Assembly (NCBI RefSeq): GCF_901709675.1
Contig: NC_051088.1
Location: 4,303,664 to 4,367,663, forward strand
Origin: Syngnathus acus
Taxonomy: Eukaryota > Chordata > Actinopteri > Syngnathiformes > Syngnathidae
Length of the DNA: 64,000 nucleotides
Direction of reading: 5' to 3'
The position numbers were made by a program, and so were the translations under genes. A model generated the notes under the pieces. The model saw nothing but the letters and a program-made list of their open reading frames with translations. It ran no database searches and was not told where the DNA came from. Shown here piece after piece: positions 35,481-46,844 of the stretch (position 1 is its first letter; every line of letters starts with the position of its first letter).

Positions 35481-36520
35481 TTAATCGACATCATAGGTGA
35501 ACTTTAGAATCACAATGTGCAATGTGCATTTGTACTTTAAAAAAAACATAGCGAACATGAATGCTGAAATGTAAATTCCATAACAACACATTCCTGCTAT
35601 GTTCCTTAATACAGAGAAGAGTGATCACTCAAAGAAAGCCAAAAATATTCAACAGGGTGAGAAGCAGGAAAAGTGTCATACATCTAGTTTAAGTAGCTTG
35701 TACTATTTTTGGTGTAGCGACAGCAGCTGCCTCACTACTGAATTAGTGTGTAGAAATCACCATGCAGGCGTTCAAATAAACAGACAAGCACAGACAGGCA
35801 GTATTTTCTGTCTTATTTCAAGATTTTTTTGGGGGGAACCAGTGTAAATCCTGCGTAGCGCGTCACAAGTTGGTAATTTGGCTGGCTAGGCTGGCGGATC
35901 TGCGAGAGGGACGGCTGCGCTGCTATTGGCGTGGTCACTGCTGGCCTAATTTATGGCCAATCAAAGCAGCTCCTTTCATTCGGCATTAGGGTTAGTGTTA
36001 ACCATCCAGTGCAGGTACCCAGTCTACAAAAAGATAGTCCATAGTGTTGACGGGCTTCATTGCAATATTTTGAATATTTCAAACTGCTGTAAAACAGGTG
36101 ACGGCAGAAATTGTTTGATTTTTTTTCTTTTATGATGCCGAGACGTTTGTTTTCAAACACCATTTGAACCAGGCTCAATGTGTCTATTGATTTTTCTATA
36201 CAATGAAAAGTAATAGAGCCCTCTTGTAGTGTGTGGCACTCTCTTTCTCTGTCATGTATTTTCATTGGTCTTCTTCGAGAGCAGTCGTTTATCTTCTCAC
36301 TTTTTGCTTTTGCCCTCCTATGCCACCTGTCGTTGTTGGACTACTGCTGTGCGTATCCTGTTGTGTTTGATATTATTTATGACCTTGTCTTGTGTCCCAA
36401 CAGTGAAACACCTGATAAAACATCTATATCTGCCAAATTTATAGTCCGTGGACTTTTTTCACCCATTGCCAAATCTGTGCAAATGCATTTGGCTTTATTT
36501 ACAAACAGGGGATGTAAATG
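35481..36520. other. Intergenic stretch between kcnd3 and the orphan GPCR
   Basis: The two genes converge here (kcnd3 plus, GPCR minus). No recognised gene. 3' UTR of either gene may extend in. Confidence 0.5.
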
Positions 36521-38694
36521 TCAGTGGACCGATTTCAGCCGACACTTCCGGATGGACAAGAACATCTTGCTGAGTTCATAGCGAAACTGTCTGGTGACCA
36601 CAGTGTAGATGAGCGGATCCACTGCAGCTTGCACGCAGGTCAGCACCATAGCCCATGTCTCCATCTCCAACAGTAACTGTATGACAGAGAAGGCAACAAG
36701 ATGCATGACATCGGTTCCAAATTTAGGAGGGTCCAGTTTTTGTTTAAGCTGCTGGAGCTCGACAGTATCAAACAGTTGCACTCAGTGGCAGATTTTGATT
36801 TATGTGCAGCCACACAGAGTGACAATGCTGTGAGGGCGGCGTGGCAATGCACAAAAAAGGTGGCACTGAATGATGAGAAAAATAGTAAGAGTGCTCAAGA
36901 AATTTATTAGACCATGACTATAGGGTTGTGCTCGTGTTACTTTTTATTGTTGCTTGTCCTTTTTTGATGGAGATATAACAAAGTCCTTGATTAATGCACC
37001 AATTTATATTCATCCATCCATCCATTTTCTATACCGCTTGTTTAATGCTAAAATTTATGTTTTTCGTGACTATTTGAGCATTTTCAAATTGACCATGTTC
37101 AAATAGTCAAGAACATTATTTGTATTCCGTGACAAAAATGTAAAATTACAGTCTTTGGGTGGCATTCCTGATTGCTGATGTTTGACTTGATTCATTTCTG
37201 AGGAGCCCTGAGTTGGCTCAATTTGGGATTTTTTTTTTTTTTACAAATGTACTTCTGATAGTGAGATTATTAAAGCACTTGATGACGAGTCTGAATGGTC
37301 TAATAAATTTGATAAGCACTTACTAGACGTAACCCTAAAAAATGCTGGGTCAAAATCAATCCAATCTGGGTTAAAAGTTGGGTCAATTTGGCCCAACTCC
37401 CCGCATTTTGTTTTTTGCACAAAACAACCTTTCTTTTTTTTTCCCTAAACAATTCAAATCCGATTCACTTCCTGGACCAGTCCAGTATTTAACCCAGCAG
37501 TTTTACAGGTAAATCTGCAATGGTCGAACCTTTTGTTGTAGTTGCCATTAATACTGAAGATTATTATTATTCACATTCTTCATTACAGTCATTGTAAACT
37601 TGAATAATGCTCCAAATTACCAAATACTGTTTTGATTTTTTTTTTTTTGTTCAACTCACTCTGTCGGTGTCCGGCCGTGTGATGAGGTGATTCATGAGCA
37701 AAATGACCACCATGGGGAGCCAAAAGAGCGTGAAGGCGATAATAATGTACCCAAAGCGTTTGGCCAGTTTGCCCTCAACCTGTTTCTTCCCTCGCTCTCT
37801 GGCTCCAGGCGTCCTAAGACACACCGCTCCTACGATCTCCGGGAGTGCCCGGCGGGGTCCCCCGGATACGAAGCCCGAGCACTGCTCCCCGGACACGGAG
37901 TGCACTGCCCGGCGCGCGGCAAGCGGTTTGCAGTAGGCCAGCGGCGTCGCTGACTGTGGTTCTGAAGCCGGCTCGCCCAGCCAGCTCCAGACCTGCGCGG
38001 AAACCGTGGGCATCACTCGAATACCTCGACTGAACACTTTCTTTCGGTGCTGCCTCACCAGTTTGATGATTCGCCCGTAGTGAATGACGATGACAATCAA
38101 AGACAACCCCCATATGGGTACCAAAACGTAAGGTCCGAACAGATCCGGGTGACCGCCATTGACAGGTGCTGGTGGCCGGCAGTGAGCGTAAAAGAGGGAT
38201 TGCTTGGAGAGCATCAAGGCGACGACGGCCAAGACGAGGCCGCATAGCCATATCAAGAGGATCCAGAGGCGAACCCGGGCTCTCCTCCGTTCGGTGTGGA
38301 AAGGGAAGGAGATAGCTTGGTAGCGCTCCACGCTGATGCTGGCCAGCGTGAGCAGTTGCACACAGCTGCACAAGGCCCAGGTGAACTGCTGCAGGGCGCA
38401 CATGCACAGCGGCAGCCGGCCGCCTTCCACGGATCTCGTGAACGAGACGAGCAAGAGCGGCGTGTCCACGGAGCACTTCAGGATGTCACTGGCGGCCAAG
38501 CTGACCAGCAACGCGTTGTTGCTCGTCTGGAGACACTTGGTTCGGAAAACGATCCAGCACACCCACACGTTGCCGGGTAACCCCACGACTAGGGTCACGA
38601 TCAAAATGACGCATTTGAATACGAGAAAAAAGAAGTCGGGCTTGCTCTCGATTTCAGAGGTTGTTTTGTTCCCGGAAATGTGCGCGTCCATCAT
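36521..38694 (-). CDS. Class A (rhodopsin-like) orphan G-protein-coupled receptor, two coding exons
   Basis: Predicted seven-transmembrane receptor of 396 aa; ligand unknown. Exon 1 is 38694-37660 (345 codons, donor GTGAGT); exon 2 is 36676-36521 (51 aa plus TGA) after a pyrimidine-rich tract ending ATACAG. Phase is 0. Seen: N-terminal sequon NKT, TM1 with GLPGNVWV, TM2 with SLAASD (Asp2.50), a TM3 Cys, and ERY at the end of TM3. TM6 has FWLP instead of CWxP, and TM7 has DPLIY instead of NPxxY. The third intracellular loop is about 90 residues, Arg/Ala/Gly-rich, and ends in the basic GKKQVEGKLAKRFG. No retinal-binding Lys is present in TM7, so it is not an opsin. Exon 1 is more GC-rich than its surroundings. 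Stop codon to the ddx20 side: its start lies 625 bp from the ddx20 stop. I do not recognise the subfamily. Confidence 0.85.
37014..37046 (-). repeat. L2-type tail fragment
   Basis: CATCCATCCATCCATTTTCT followed by ATACCGCTTG: the end of an L2-like LINE/SINE in reverse, within the GPCR intron. Confidence 0.6.
37101..37176 (+). repeat. Dispersed repeat, copy B
   Basis: AAATAGTCAAGAACATTATT, then TGACAAAAATGTAAAATTACAG; counterpart of 34432-34507. It lies in the orphan GPCR intron. Confidence 0.8.
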
Positions 38695-39166
38695 TCAAGC
38701 TGTTTCTCATCTATGGGACGACTTTACGTGGCAAACATTTTGTAGCTACTCCACATCCTGGATGAATCACCACCTGCTTGTGCACTCGAGGATTAAATTT
38801 CGAGCACACTAAACAAAATAAAAACACATGATTGAGTGGTACTCGAGTGTGCCATCACTGATTGTCAGCGCTGATTAGGTGCAATCACGTGAAGATGTCT
38901 GAGCTTGCTAAATCCTTAACAGTAACAAAACAATGCTTGCAAGTAGATCCCAACAGATGCGGAAACACAATAGACAATAACAAATAGAAAGACGCTTTGG
39001 GAAAGAAAAAAATAAAAGAGCTTCGGAAAGATGCACCAAATCTGCACACACACACAAACCGATGAGAAATACCAAACATGATTATGACAATAAAATCATT
39101 ATTTTATTCTATCGATTTTTATCAAATAGCCAGATAGATAGGAAACATGTCATTTTTTTCCCCTGG

Positions 39167-39172
39167 TTTATT
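39167..39172 (-). terminator. Candidate polyadenylation signal of ddx20
   Basis: AATAAA on the minus strand (TTTATT on plus), about 150 nt beyond the ddx20 stop codon. Spacing is plausible; the cleavage site was not verified. Confidence 0.4.
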
Positions 39173-39318
39173 AACATTTAACCACAAAACAGTTAGCAAA
39201 ACCACATTTTCAATTAGTAGAAAAAAAAGTGCTCTGCTCCATTTTATGAATACATCACGATTACATGATTCTGAGGACACTAAAGGCTCTTTTTAGTGAT
39301 ATTGAGCCAGCACGGAAA

Positions 39319-42300
39319 TCAGTGTTTGAGCAGTTCCTCCATGTAAACTGTGTTCATACGATAGGCTGCCATCCAGTTGTGTGCTGCCCTGTAGTATTCT
39401 TGGTAAGGTTGCCCTTGAAAAGAAGACGTGGAGGCGTAGAAATCATTCCAGGCTCTGTAGCAGTCTCTCCAGTAACTCTCAACATTGGAGTCATCTTCCA
39501 CGTCAACCCTTTCCAATTTTTGCTCTGTCTTCCGACTTCTCCATTGTTCATTTTGGACATTTGACTTTGGACTTTTAGCCAAAGACGTCCGCTCAATTGG
39601 CGCGCCGGCGTTTACACCGAGCACTGATTTCAAGTTGTCAGGTTGGGGTGACGTTCTGCTGCCCGTTGCGTTCGTTGTCTGGAATGTTACGTGAGCTTCC
39701 GGTGTGAATGGTTTCACGGCGGCGCTACGACTTGTCACTGTCTCAGGGTGAGTGACTTCGGTGGTCTCGCCACCTGCAGTCAGGTTGAACTTGTCTTCCG
39801 AGTCATCTTCAAGGCTTGAAGAACCCGAGGCTGATTTTGCAGCTGATTTTGAGTTATGCTCTCGTTTCCATCCTTGACAGATCTCGCCTCCGTCGTCACT
39901 GAGTGTGACAAACTCTCGGCGCCCGTCAGGCTCCCCGTCGTCTCCCTGACCGCTAAACTCCCTGACAATCTCCACTGATCTTCCCGGTCCTGTCATAATG
40001 AACGCTTGGAAGTCTCGCTCAGCTTCCTCGAAGGTTATAAACCCGGTTTTGCAGTTCTTAAACGAGCTTAGGGGAGGGATCTTTGGCAGTGCGTCTTGCA
40101 ACTCTTTACGAGTCGGCGCTGCTTTCGTGGAGCTCTGCGGAAGCCTGTTCTGCACAGTGGATGGCTTTCCGGAAAGCTTTTCCACGGCGTGGCTCATCTT
40201 CAGCTTCTCGGCCTCCTGAGCATCCTTTGCGACGACGGGAGAAAGAACCGTCGGGCACGCTTTGGAGCGTACCGTCTTCTTTTTCCCATTCGTGAAAGAC
40301 TGCTGGGTTGGGAGGCCCAAAGATGAAGCCTCGGCGCAGACATCCCAGTCACATTGCTCCGCCATCAGTCCGGCATCAATGGTGGCTGAATAGAAAGAAG
40401 ACAGCGGTGACTGGAAGAATTTTGTGTCAAACTGTTCAGAGTGGCCAATTCATTGGTGAGTTACAAATTACTGTGTGATGTCATTATAATTAAACATACC
40501 AAACAAAGCTACAAAGTGTTGGTCAATATGCTTACTTGGCAAAACGGACAAACTCAGGCTACATTTCTGAGCAATAGCCATCATCTTGTTCTCCTCTTCG
40601 CCATGGCAACAGTAGGTCACCGCAAGGCCCTGCGTGCCTGTGAACAGTTTGATTACAATTCCTCACGATGTCTTTTTTCATTTTCATTTCTAGTCTAAAA
40701 GTTATTACAGGCTTCAGTTATGTGGTTTTGTGTCATTTTTAGGGGGCTTGTGCAGACAGGGATATTTCCTGATATCACTAACATCAGTAAGAGTCATTAA
40801 ATGTCAATATAAATCAAATAAAAAAGGCCATATTAGTGGGACATTTTGATTACTTTCATAAACGCACTTTGGGATTAGTTAGATGACAAAAGCAGGGGAG
40901 GCATTGGAGCTAAAAGTCAAACACGCAAACGCAACGCCAAGGAGCAACATCATCTAGTGGTGAGTTTTGTTCATCTCCAGTTTGTTGTTTTTGTAGGCAG
41001 AGTTCTAAGGCAGCTCTGTGTCTGTCTCTGAATGACCACACTGGACACCGACCGAAGCGCCCGGCACGTCCGATTCGGTGCATGTAGGTTTCCCAGTCCT
41101 GTGGCACGTCCAGATTTATCACCAGGTTGACCTTCTCTGCGTCTATGCCCCGAGAGGTCTAACAAAGGGAGAACCATCATAAGAAGACTCATAGCAACAA
41201 GTTGTTGTTGTTGTTTTTTTAAGTGCAACTTACCAGATCAGTGGAGATAAGCACTCTGCACTGATACTGCTTCAATTTGGACATGGCCTCAAGTCTCTGC
41301 TCCTGACTCAGACTACCTGTGTAATCAACAGAGAGACTGGAAGTCACATCTGCTACAACAGAGGAGCAACCCTACCATGACCCGGTGATGACAAGTTAAA
41401 TTTAGGATGATGTCATCTTTTGTTGTTTAGAGGTTTCCGACTTCCCTCTCAAACTCTCACCTGAGATACAAACAGCAGGTAGGCCTTGAGAGGACAAGAT
41501 GTCTGCCAGATGCTGAGCCCTGCAGGAAAATCAAAGCATGATTAGTCCAACTTATTCAAGGGAGAGAAAAAAAAAAAAATCAAGTTCCGGCAATCAATCA
41601 AATCTGGTATAAATCACCTTGTGTGCAAGTTTGAGAAAACAAGGGCCTGGTTGAAAGGCAGTTTACTGAACAACTCTAGGAGGAGCTGCACCTTCTCCTC
41701 AAAGACCTTATGAGGTAATGGATGGGACTGCACCAGCTTGTAATACTGCCTCAGGCCTAGCGTGGAGCAAACAGGAAGCGGGACCATTCAATCACTTCAG
41801 TCAGAATGCAAAAGGCTGAAATGGGTTAATGGAATGAACCTTTGAGTCCCATGTCCTTTGGGTTGAGTCTGACAAAAGTGGGCTCTCTCATGTAGCGGGT
41901 GAGATGTTGAGCAAGAGATTCAGGGTAGGTGGCAGAAAGCGCGAGCATCTGTTTGTTCTCAGGCAAAGAGGAGAATATCCAGCTGTAAATGGGACAAAAA
42001 AAGACATTGAAGACATTCATTTGTGCATTTTAGAAGGTGAGGCTTGCAAATAATTTGCTTTGGTCCGCATACTTGATTTGTTCCTGGAAGCTGCCCTCCT
42101 CCAGCAGTTTGTCAGCCTCATCCAGAACAAAGAGACGAATGCTGGCGGTGGACAACATGCCGAGCTCAATCAACTGCTTAATACGACCTGTGACAAGAGT
42201 GCATTTTTATAATAATAAAAAAAAAAATTGCCATCGCTGAAATTTCGTCTCTTTGGAACCAAGATTTCCTTTGTTTTGGTTTTCTATCATTTGAAAGCTT

Positions 42301-43531
42301 AGCCATACTCAACTAGCCCCAGGACCAACTTGGCGTCCTTTTGGAGTTGAACTTGATACTAACTAGCCTCTTACCAGGTGACCCTACAGCGATGTGGCAT
42401 TTCTTCAGATGGAGTTTGTCCTGATTAACAGGACGGCCCCCGATGAACACATGGCACTGCAAGCCCTCCATTGCACAGCCTATCGCCATGACGACGGAGT
42501 GGATCTGCACCGCTATCTCTCGAGTCGGAGCCAGCACAAGAACCTGCACAGGTCAGAGTAAAAGTCAACAAGCACTTATGCTTGATTGGGGCAGATTGGA
42601 GCCAAAGTCATGAGGCGTGTTCATTAATCAGTAAGAGCACCGAGTTAAGCCCACGTGCACCATACTGCAGAAAGGCTGGATGTACCTCTGCTTTATCGGT
42701 AATCATACACTCTCATTTAAGAATATGAGACTGAGAAGCTTGATCTCATGAGATTAAGACACCCGTAACCAAAGTGATTAACACACATGGGCATCTGTTG
42801 TTAGTCCATCTATATCAAAGATCACAATAATCTCATTTTAGGGAGGAGGGTAAATAGCAAAGGAACTATGGAGATAAATCAAAAGAGAGCTGCTGAGCGA
42901 CTTCACCTGTGTGGCAGGAGTGTCCAGGTTCAGAGATTCCAAAGCGATTGTGCAGAACACGCACGTCTTTCCTGTGCCAGACTTGGCTTGTACAATCAAA
43001 TCTGAAAGAAGAGTTTGAGTGGGCACATTAACAATGAGTCACATGTAATACGTCCTTGAAATGATTCCTTTTCGCATTTAAAGTCGACTGACTGCAATCG
43101 TGCTCAACATAATCATGAACGTTTTCCTATAGTTAAGCAGTGTTCGAACTGTACAGTACCTTGCAATAACACTGACCGATTTTGACTGACTTTAAAGTCA
43201 TGAGTGTGGTACTTGAAAAGTTCAATGTGTATTTTAAGCGGTACTCGGTGTAAAATATTTGAGAACCAGTAATGATTGTGAACCTATTTGACTTTCCCTG
43301 ACGACATGCTGACATGATGCGACGAGAGTGTGTACCAAGTCCGCATCGGCCAAGCGGAATCGCCTTCAGCTGGATCGGAGATGGTTTTTGAAAGCCTGCA
43401 GCTGACAGCCCGTCCAGCACAACCTCAGACAGCAAAAGCGACCTGAAGTCAATCCCCTCCGATAAAATCACATCATCTGTTCTGTTTCGCGTTTCTATAT
43501 CGTGAGCTGCTTTCTTGAAGGAGGCCGCCAT
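39319..43531 (-). CDS. ddx20: ATP-dependent RNA helicase DDX20 (Gemin3), complete, 11 exons
   Basis: DEAD-box helicase of the SMN complex, acting in spliceosomal snRNP assembly in cytoplasm and Gems. Exons in transcript order: 43531-43336, 43001-42907, 42543-42375, 42187-42073, 41982-41840, 41756-41618, 41519-41461, 41316-41234, 41158-41053, 40637-40536, 40385-39319. They sum to 2274 bp, 757 aa (human about 824), with no frame break. Motifs: Q motif GFQKPSPIQ (about 46-54), Walker A AKSGTGKT (71-78), PTRE (103-106), DEAD (176-179), SAT (208-210), and HRIGRAGR (360-367). The last exon encodes the divergent acidic linker and the conserved C-terminus, with [13 protein letters not shown] and [18 protein letters not shown] typical of Gemin3. 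The start is the first ATG (MAASFKKAA), in line with the family N-terminus. An AATAAA on this strand at 39172-39167 lies about 150 nt past the stop. A partial copy lies at 53594-54957. Confidence 0.97.
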
Positions 43532-44488
43532 GATTTTCCAGAGTCAGCCAGCCAGTGGTCAACGAGTGCGGGTTAAAATTATCGTCAAACAGTCGAGTCG
43601 AAACTACGCTGACCTCTAGCGGCCGGGAGAAAATTGTGACCTTCAAGTTGAACTGGACGGAAAAAAATGCATATGTACGCGCACTACTTATTGCTAGAAT
43701 GAAATTAAGTTTTCTGTCTATTACATACCATTTCCGTTTGGATTATTTGATTTGAGATTGGTCAAAACACAACGCAATCACGGCACAAACCCTTTCTTTC
43801 TTTTTTTCTTTCATGGAGGCAATATAAACCGGTTTATACTATAACAAGAATACATATCAATCTGTTGCCCAGAATCCCACCCGGTTCAATTTATCTCCCT
43901 TTATTTGCATCATTTTTTTTGTCTCATCTCAAAATTATGAAACTATTTTGGCGAAGCAGGGAGTTTGTTTGCTGCAGCCGCCGCCAAAACTCGGGTTAAA
44001 ACTATAGGGTCAGAGTTTCAAAGTAGTGTTCAGGTTTCAAACTAGGGTTAGGGTTTTAAACCCGCGTAGTGTAAGTGACCCAGCTAAGGGCACACACAAT
44101 CATGAAAAGTGCAGTCTTACAGGATATTAGGCAGAATTATTGTTCACACAATCCGGATCTGCGGATTTAGTATGAGGCAACTGAATATCATGTTCAGGAT
44201 CAGCTTTCGGTAGGCTCATTTAGAGAGTAGCCTCTTCTGTGTGTTTTGCACTGCAACAGAAAAGCAATTTATCGTCTTTAAGCAAGTTTCCTTTGTTTAT
44301 TGATACAGTTGGATACCGAATTTGGAATACGATGATCAGCATACTTATTTTTAGTAAAGTTTGGACCCTTGGACATTTTGAATTTGGTCAGACAGTTTCG
44401 CAGTAGGCAATGGGCTGTTTATGTTAAGCATTTTAACATAGCAGCTAAAACTCTCGTCCGCTTGAGAGCAATTGACCTAAATTACAAA
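43532..44488. promoter_or_regulatory. Intergenic region between divergent ddx20 and parapinopsin genes
   Basis: 957 bp separate the two start codons, which face away from each other. Both promoters and 5' UTRs, and possibly untranslated exons, should lie here. No TATA box or recognisable photoreceptor element was pinned down. The copied segment at 53594-57820 lacks this whole interval. Confidence 0.5.
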
Positions 44489-46405
44489 ATGGAGCACCTC
44501 GACCCCCATGGAAACTTCTCTGTCTCTGGTAGCGTAGACGATGCAAAGGTCCTCTCCCGGAGCGGCTACACCACACTGGCCGTTATCATGGGCGTCTTCT
44601 CTATTTTGGGGATCATTCTCAACATTCTGGTGATTGTGGTGACAGTGAGACACAAACAGCTGAGGCAGCCACTCAGCTACGCTCTGGTCAGCCTGGCTGT
44701 ATGTGACCTGGGCTGTGCTGTGTTTGGAGGTTTGCCCACCACAGTGACCACCGCCATGGGATACTTCAGCTTTGGACGACTGGGATGCATTTTGGAAGGC
44801 TTTGCTGTGGCCTTTTTTGGTGAGTCTTTTTCATTGATTGCTTTCTTTGGGAGCATGTGCGTGTGTGTGTGTGTGTGGGGGGGGTATTTTAAGTTTTAAT
44901 GGTTTGATCTTCTTTTATGTGTATTTAATTTAAAAAAAAAAAAGTCATATGCATAGGTCATATTCCATCACCAAAATCAGACTTGTGGTCATTAATATTG
45001 AGAAATAGATTTGAGATTTGTGTGAAAACGTCGACATAAATTAATTCTAATTTAAAGATTTGACCTGATTTGGCGCTAGAGAGGTCATCTCAGTGATTTT
45101 CATGGGGTTATTTATGTATTCAACAAATAAACAAAGTACCTTTCACAAAAACTTGTTCCTTGGGTCAAATTGACCCCAAGGACCAAATTTGTTATTATAT
45201 TTGAAGACGATAATAGAGTTAATCTTTGCCAGTTCTAGACACACTGACAAATATTCATCGGGTAACTTCAATTCTATGTTTACCTGATGGGTTTGTGGAT
45301 TATTTTATATCAAAGGTTCTACCCACAGTAGGCTTATTTCTTTAATGAGTATTTCATTCAAAGTTTACTTTACTTAGCTTATTTTTTTCTATTGAATCTT
45401 TAATGCCACTGCTACAGACAGACACAGTGAGATCACAGTCAACCTAATGTTTAGCATTACTTCATTGTTCCTTCCTCTGGCAGGTATAGCAAGCCTGTGT
45501 ACGATCGGAGTCATTTCTGTGGAGCGCTACATAGTGGTGTGCTATCCAATGGGTGCCGCCCTCTTCCAGACCAGGTAAGCATTGTTATTCTTTTCAACGA
45601 AAGCGAGAGAATTGGCACGTGCTCAACCATGACTTGCTCCTTCTCAGGCATGCAATCGCGGGCGTGGTGCTGTCTTGGGTGTGGTCCTTTGTGTGGAATA
45701 CTCCACCTTTGTTCGGTTGGGGCAGTTTTGAGCTGGAGGGCATCAAAACCTCCTGCGCACCCAACTGGTACAGCCGGGACGCAGGCAATATGTCCTATAT
45801 AGTCATTTACTTTTTACTTTGCTTTGCTCTGCCCTTTTCCATCATTGCGGTGTCTTACCTGCGGCTGTTGTGGACCCTCCGGCAGGTGAGGTCTGGAGAA
45901 TGCTGCTTTTAAAAAAAAAAAATGTAAGTGTGCAGATATGATCTCATCTAGTATATGTTGGCGTGCCAGGTGACCAAGCGGCAGGTGTCCGAAGCTGGCA
46001 GCACACACCGTATGGAAGTGCAAGTGGCACGTATGGTTGTCGCCATGGTGCTTGCTTTCCTGGTGACTTGGCTGCCGTATGCCAGCATGGCCCTGGCTGT
46101 CGTCATAGATCCCACGCTCAAAATCGATCCTCTAATTGCTACCATACCAGTCTACTTTGCAAAAAGCAGCACTGTTTATAACCCCATTATTTACATTTTC
46201 ATGAACAGACAGGTAAAGGACCCGCCATCACGTTCACTGCAATATGAAAGATATCATCCTTATCCTGTTGTTTGTCTTTGTCCAGTTTCGAACGTATGCT
46301 GTTCCGACAATCCTGTGTGGATGGAACCCCTGTGCCTCGGAGGCACAAATATCCGAGGTCGAGCCAACAGTTACTTGTGCTCACAAAAACCAAATGGATC
46401 CCTGA
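44489..46405 (+). CDS. Parapinopsin (UV-sensitive bistable pineal opsin), complete, 5 exons
   Basis: Retinal-binding GPCR of pineal/parapineal photoreceptors in fish, lamprey and amphibians. Exons: 44489-44819, 45484-45574, 45648-45885, 45970-46212, 46286-46405; 1023 bp, 340 aa, all phases consistent. The start MEHLDPHGNF gives a short N-terminus with sequon NFS; an earlier in-frame ATG would add an atypical leader. Seen: chromophore lysine K285 in FAKSSTVYNP (Lys296 of bovine rhodopsin), Glu103 at the 113 position (GCILEG), Glu171 at the 181 position (FELEGIKTSC), the Cys100-Cys177 disulfide pair, ERY 124-126 and NPIIY 291-295. Family knowledge: Glu181 acts as the counterion in parapinopsin, consistent with bistability. 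VRHKQLRQPL and SWVWSF.WNTPPLFGWGS match parapinopsin rather than TMT, VA or parietopsin. Fish carry two paralogues; I cannot say which this is. Intron 1 is partly duplicated at 54958-57820. Confidence 0.95.
44858..44884 (+). repeat. (TG)n then G-run in parapinopsin intron 1
   Basis: GTGTGTGTGTGTG followed by eight or so G residues, about 40 bases after the exon 1 donor. It lies just before the start of the duplicated intron segment. Confidence 0.9.
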
Positions 46406-46618
46406 AAGAATTATACGCTCACCAGACGTATCATTACGTAGACCAGGGCAACATATTGAGCTCCGGTTTAGAGCTTTTCCAAATCATAACAATGTACTGA
46501 TTGTGTTTCCTCTGTAACAAGGGTAATATAATTTGCAGTGATGTACAACTGCATTGCAGCAACCAAAAACTGTTGGTTTTGGCCAGTAAAAACTGGCTGC
46601 AGAGTAAAATCCTGTGGA

Positions 46619-46815
46619 TGTAAAAGTCTACACACCCCTGGTTAAATGGCAGGTTTTTGTGACATTAAAAAAATGATATAAGATAAATCATATCAAAATC
46701 TACCAAACAAGTGGAAAAATATTTTAAGGTCCGTTATCAGTCATGCTTTGAAATTATATATTTATTTTTACTACAACACGTATTTGGCATATGGGACAGG
46801 GGTGTGTACACTGTA
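46619..46815. mobile_element. Short MITE-like element with AAGTCTACACACCCCTG ends
   Basis: A segment starting AAAAGTCTACACACCCCTG and ending CAGGGGTGTGTACACT forms imperfect terminal inverted repeats of about 16 bp, about 195 bp apart. Flanking TA is visible at both sides. Non-coding and AT-rich. Probably a Tc1/mariner-type non-autonomous element. Confidence 0.5.
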
Positions 46816-46844
46816 TATCACAGTATATAACTAAAAACAGGAAA

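Noticed and set aside
37687-38580. Several plus-strand ORFs opposite the orphan GPCR
   Set aside because: Shadows of the GC-rich GPCR exon; the minus-strand frame has seven hydrophobic segments and the receptor motifs.
44369-44488. Upstream ATG giving a 40-residue N-terminal extension of parapinopsin
   Set aside because: The leader is unlike opsin N-termini; the ATG at 44489 yields the family's usual length and a glycosylation site.
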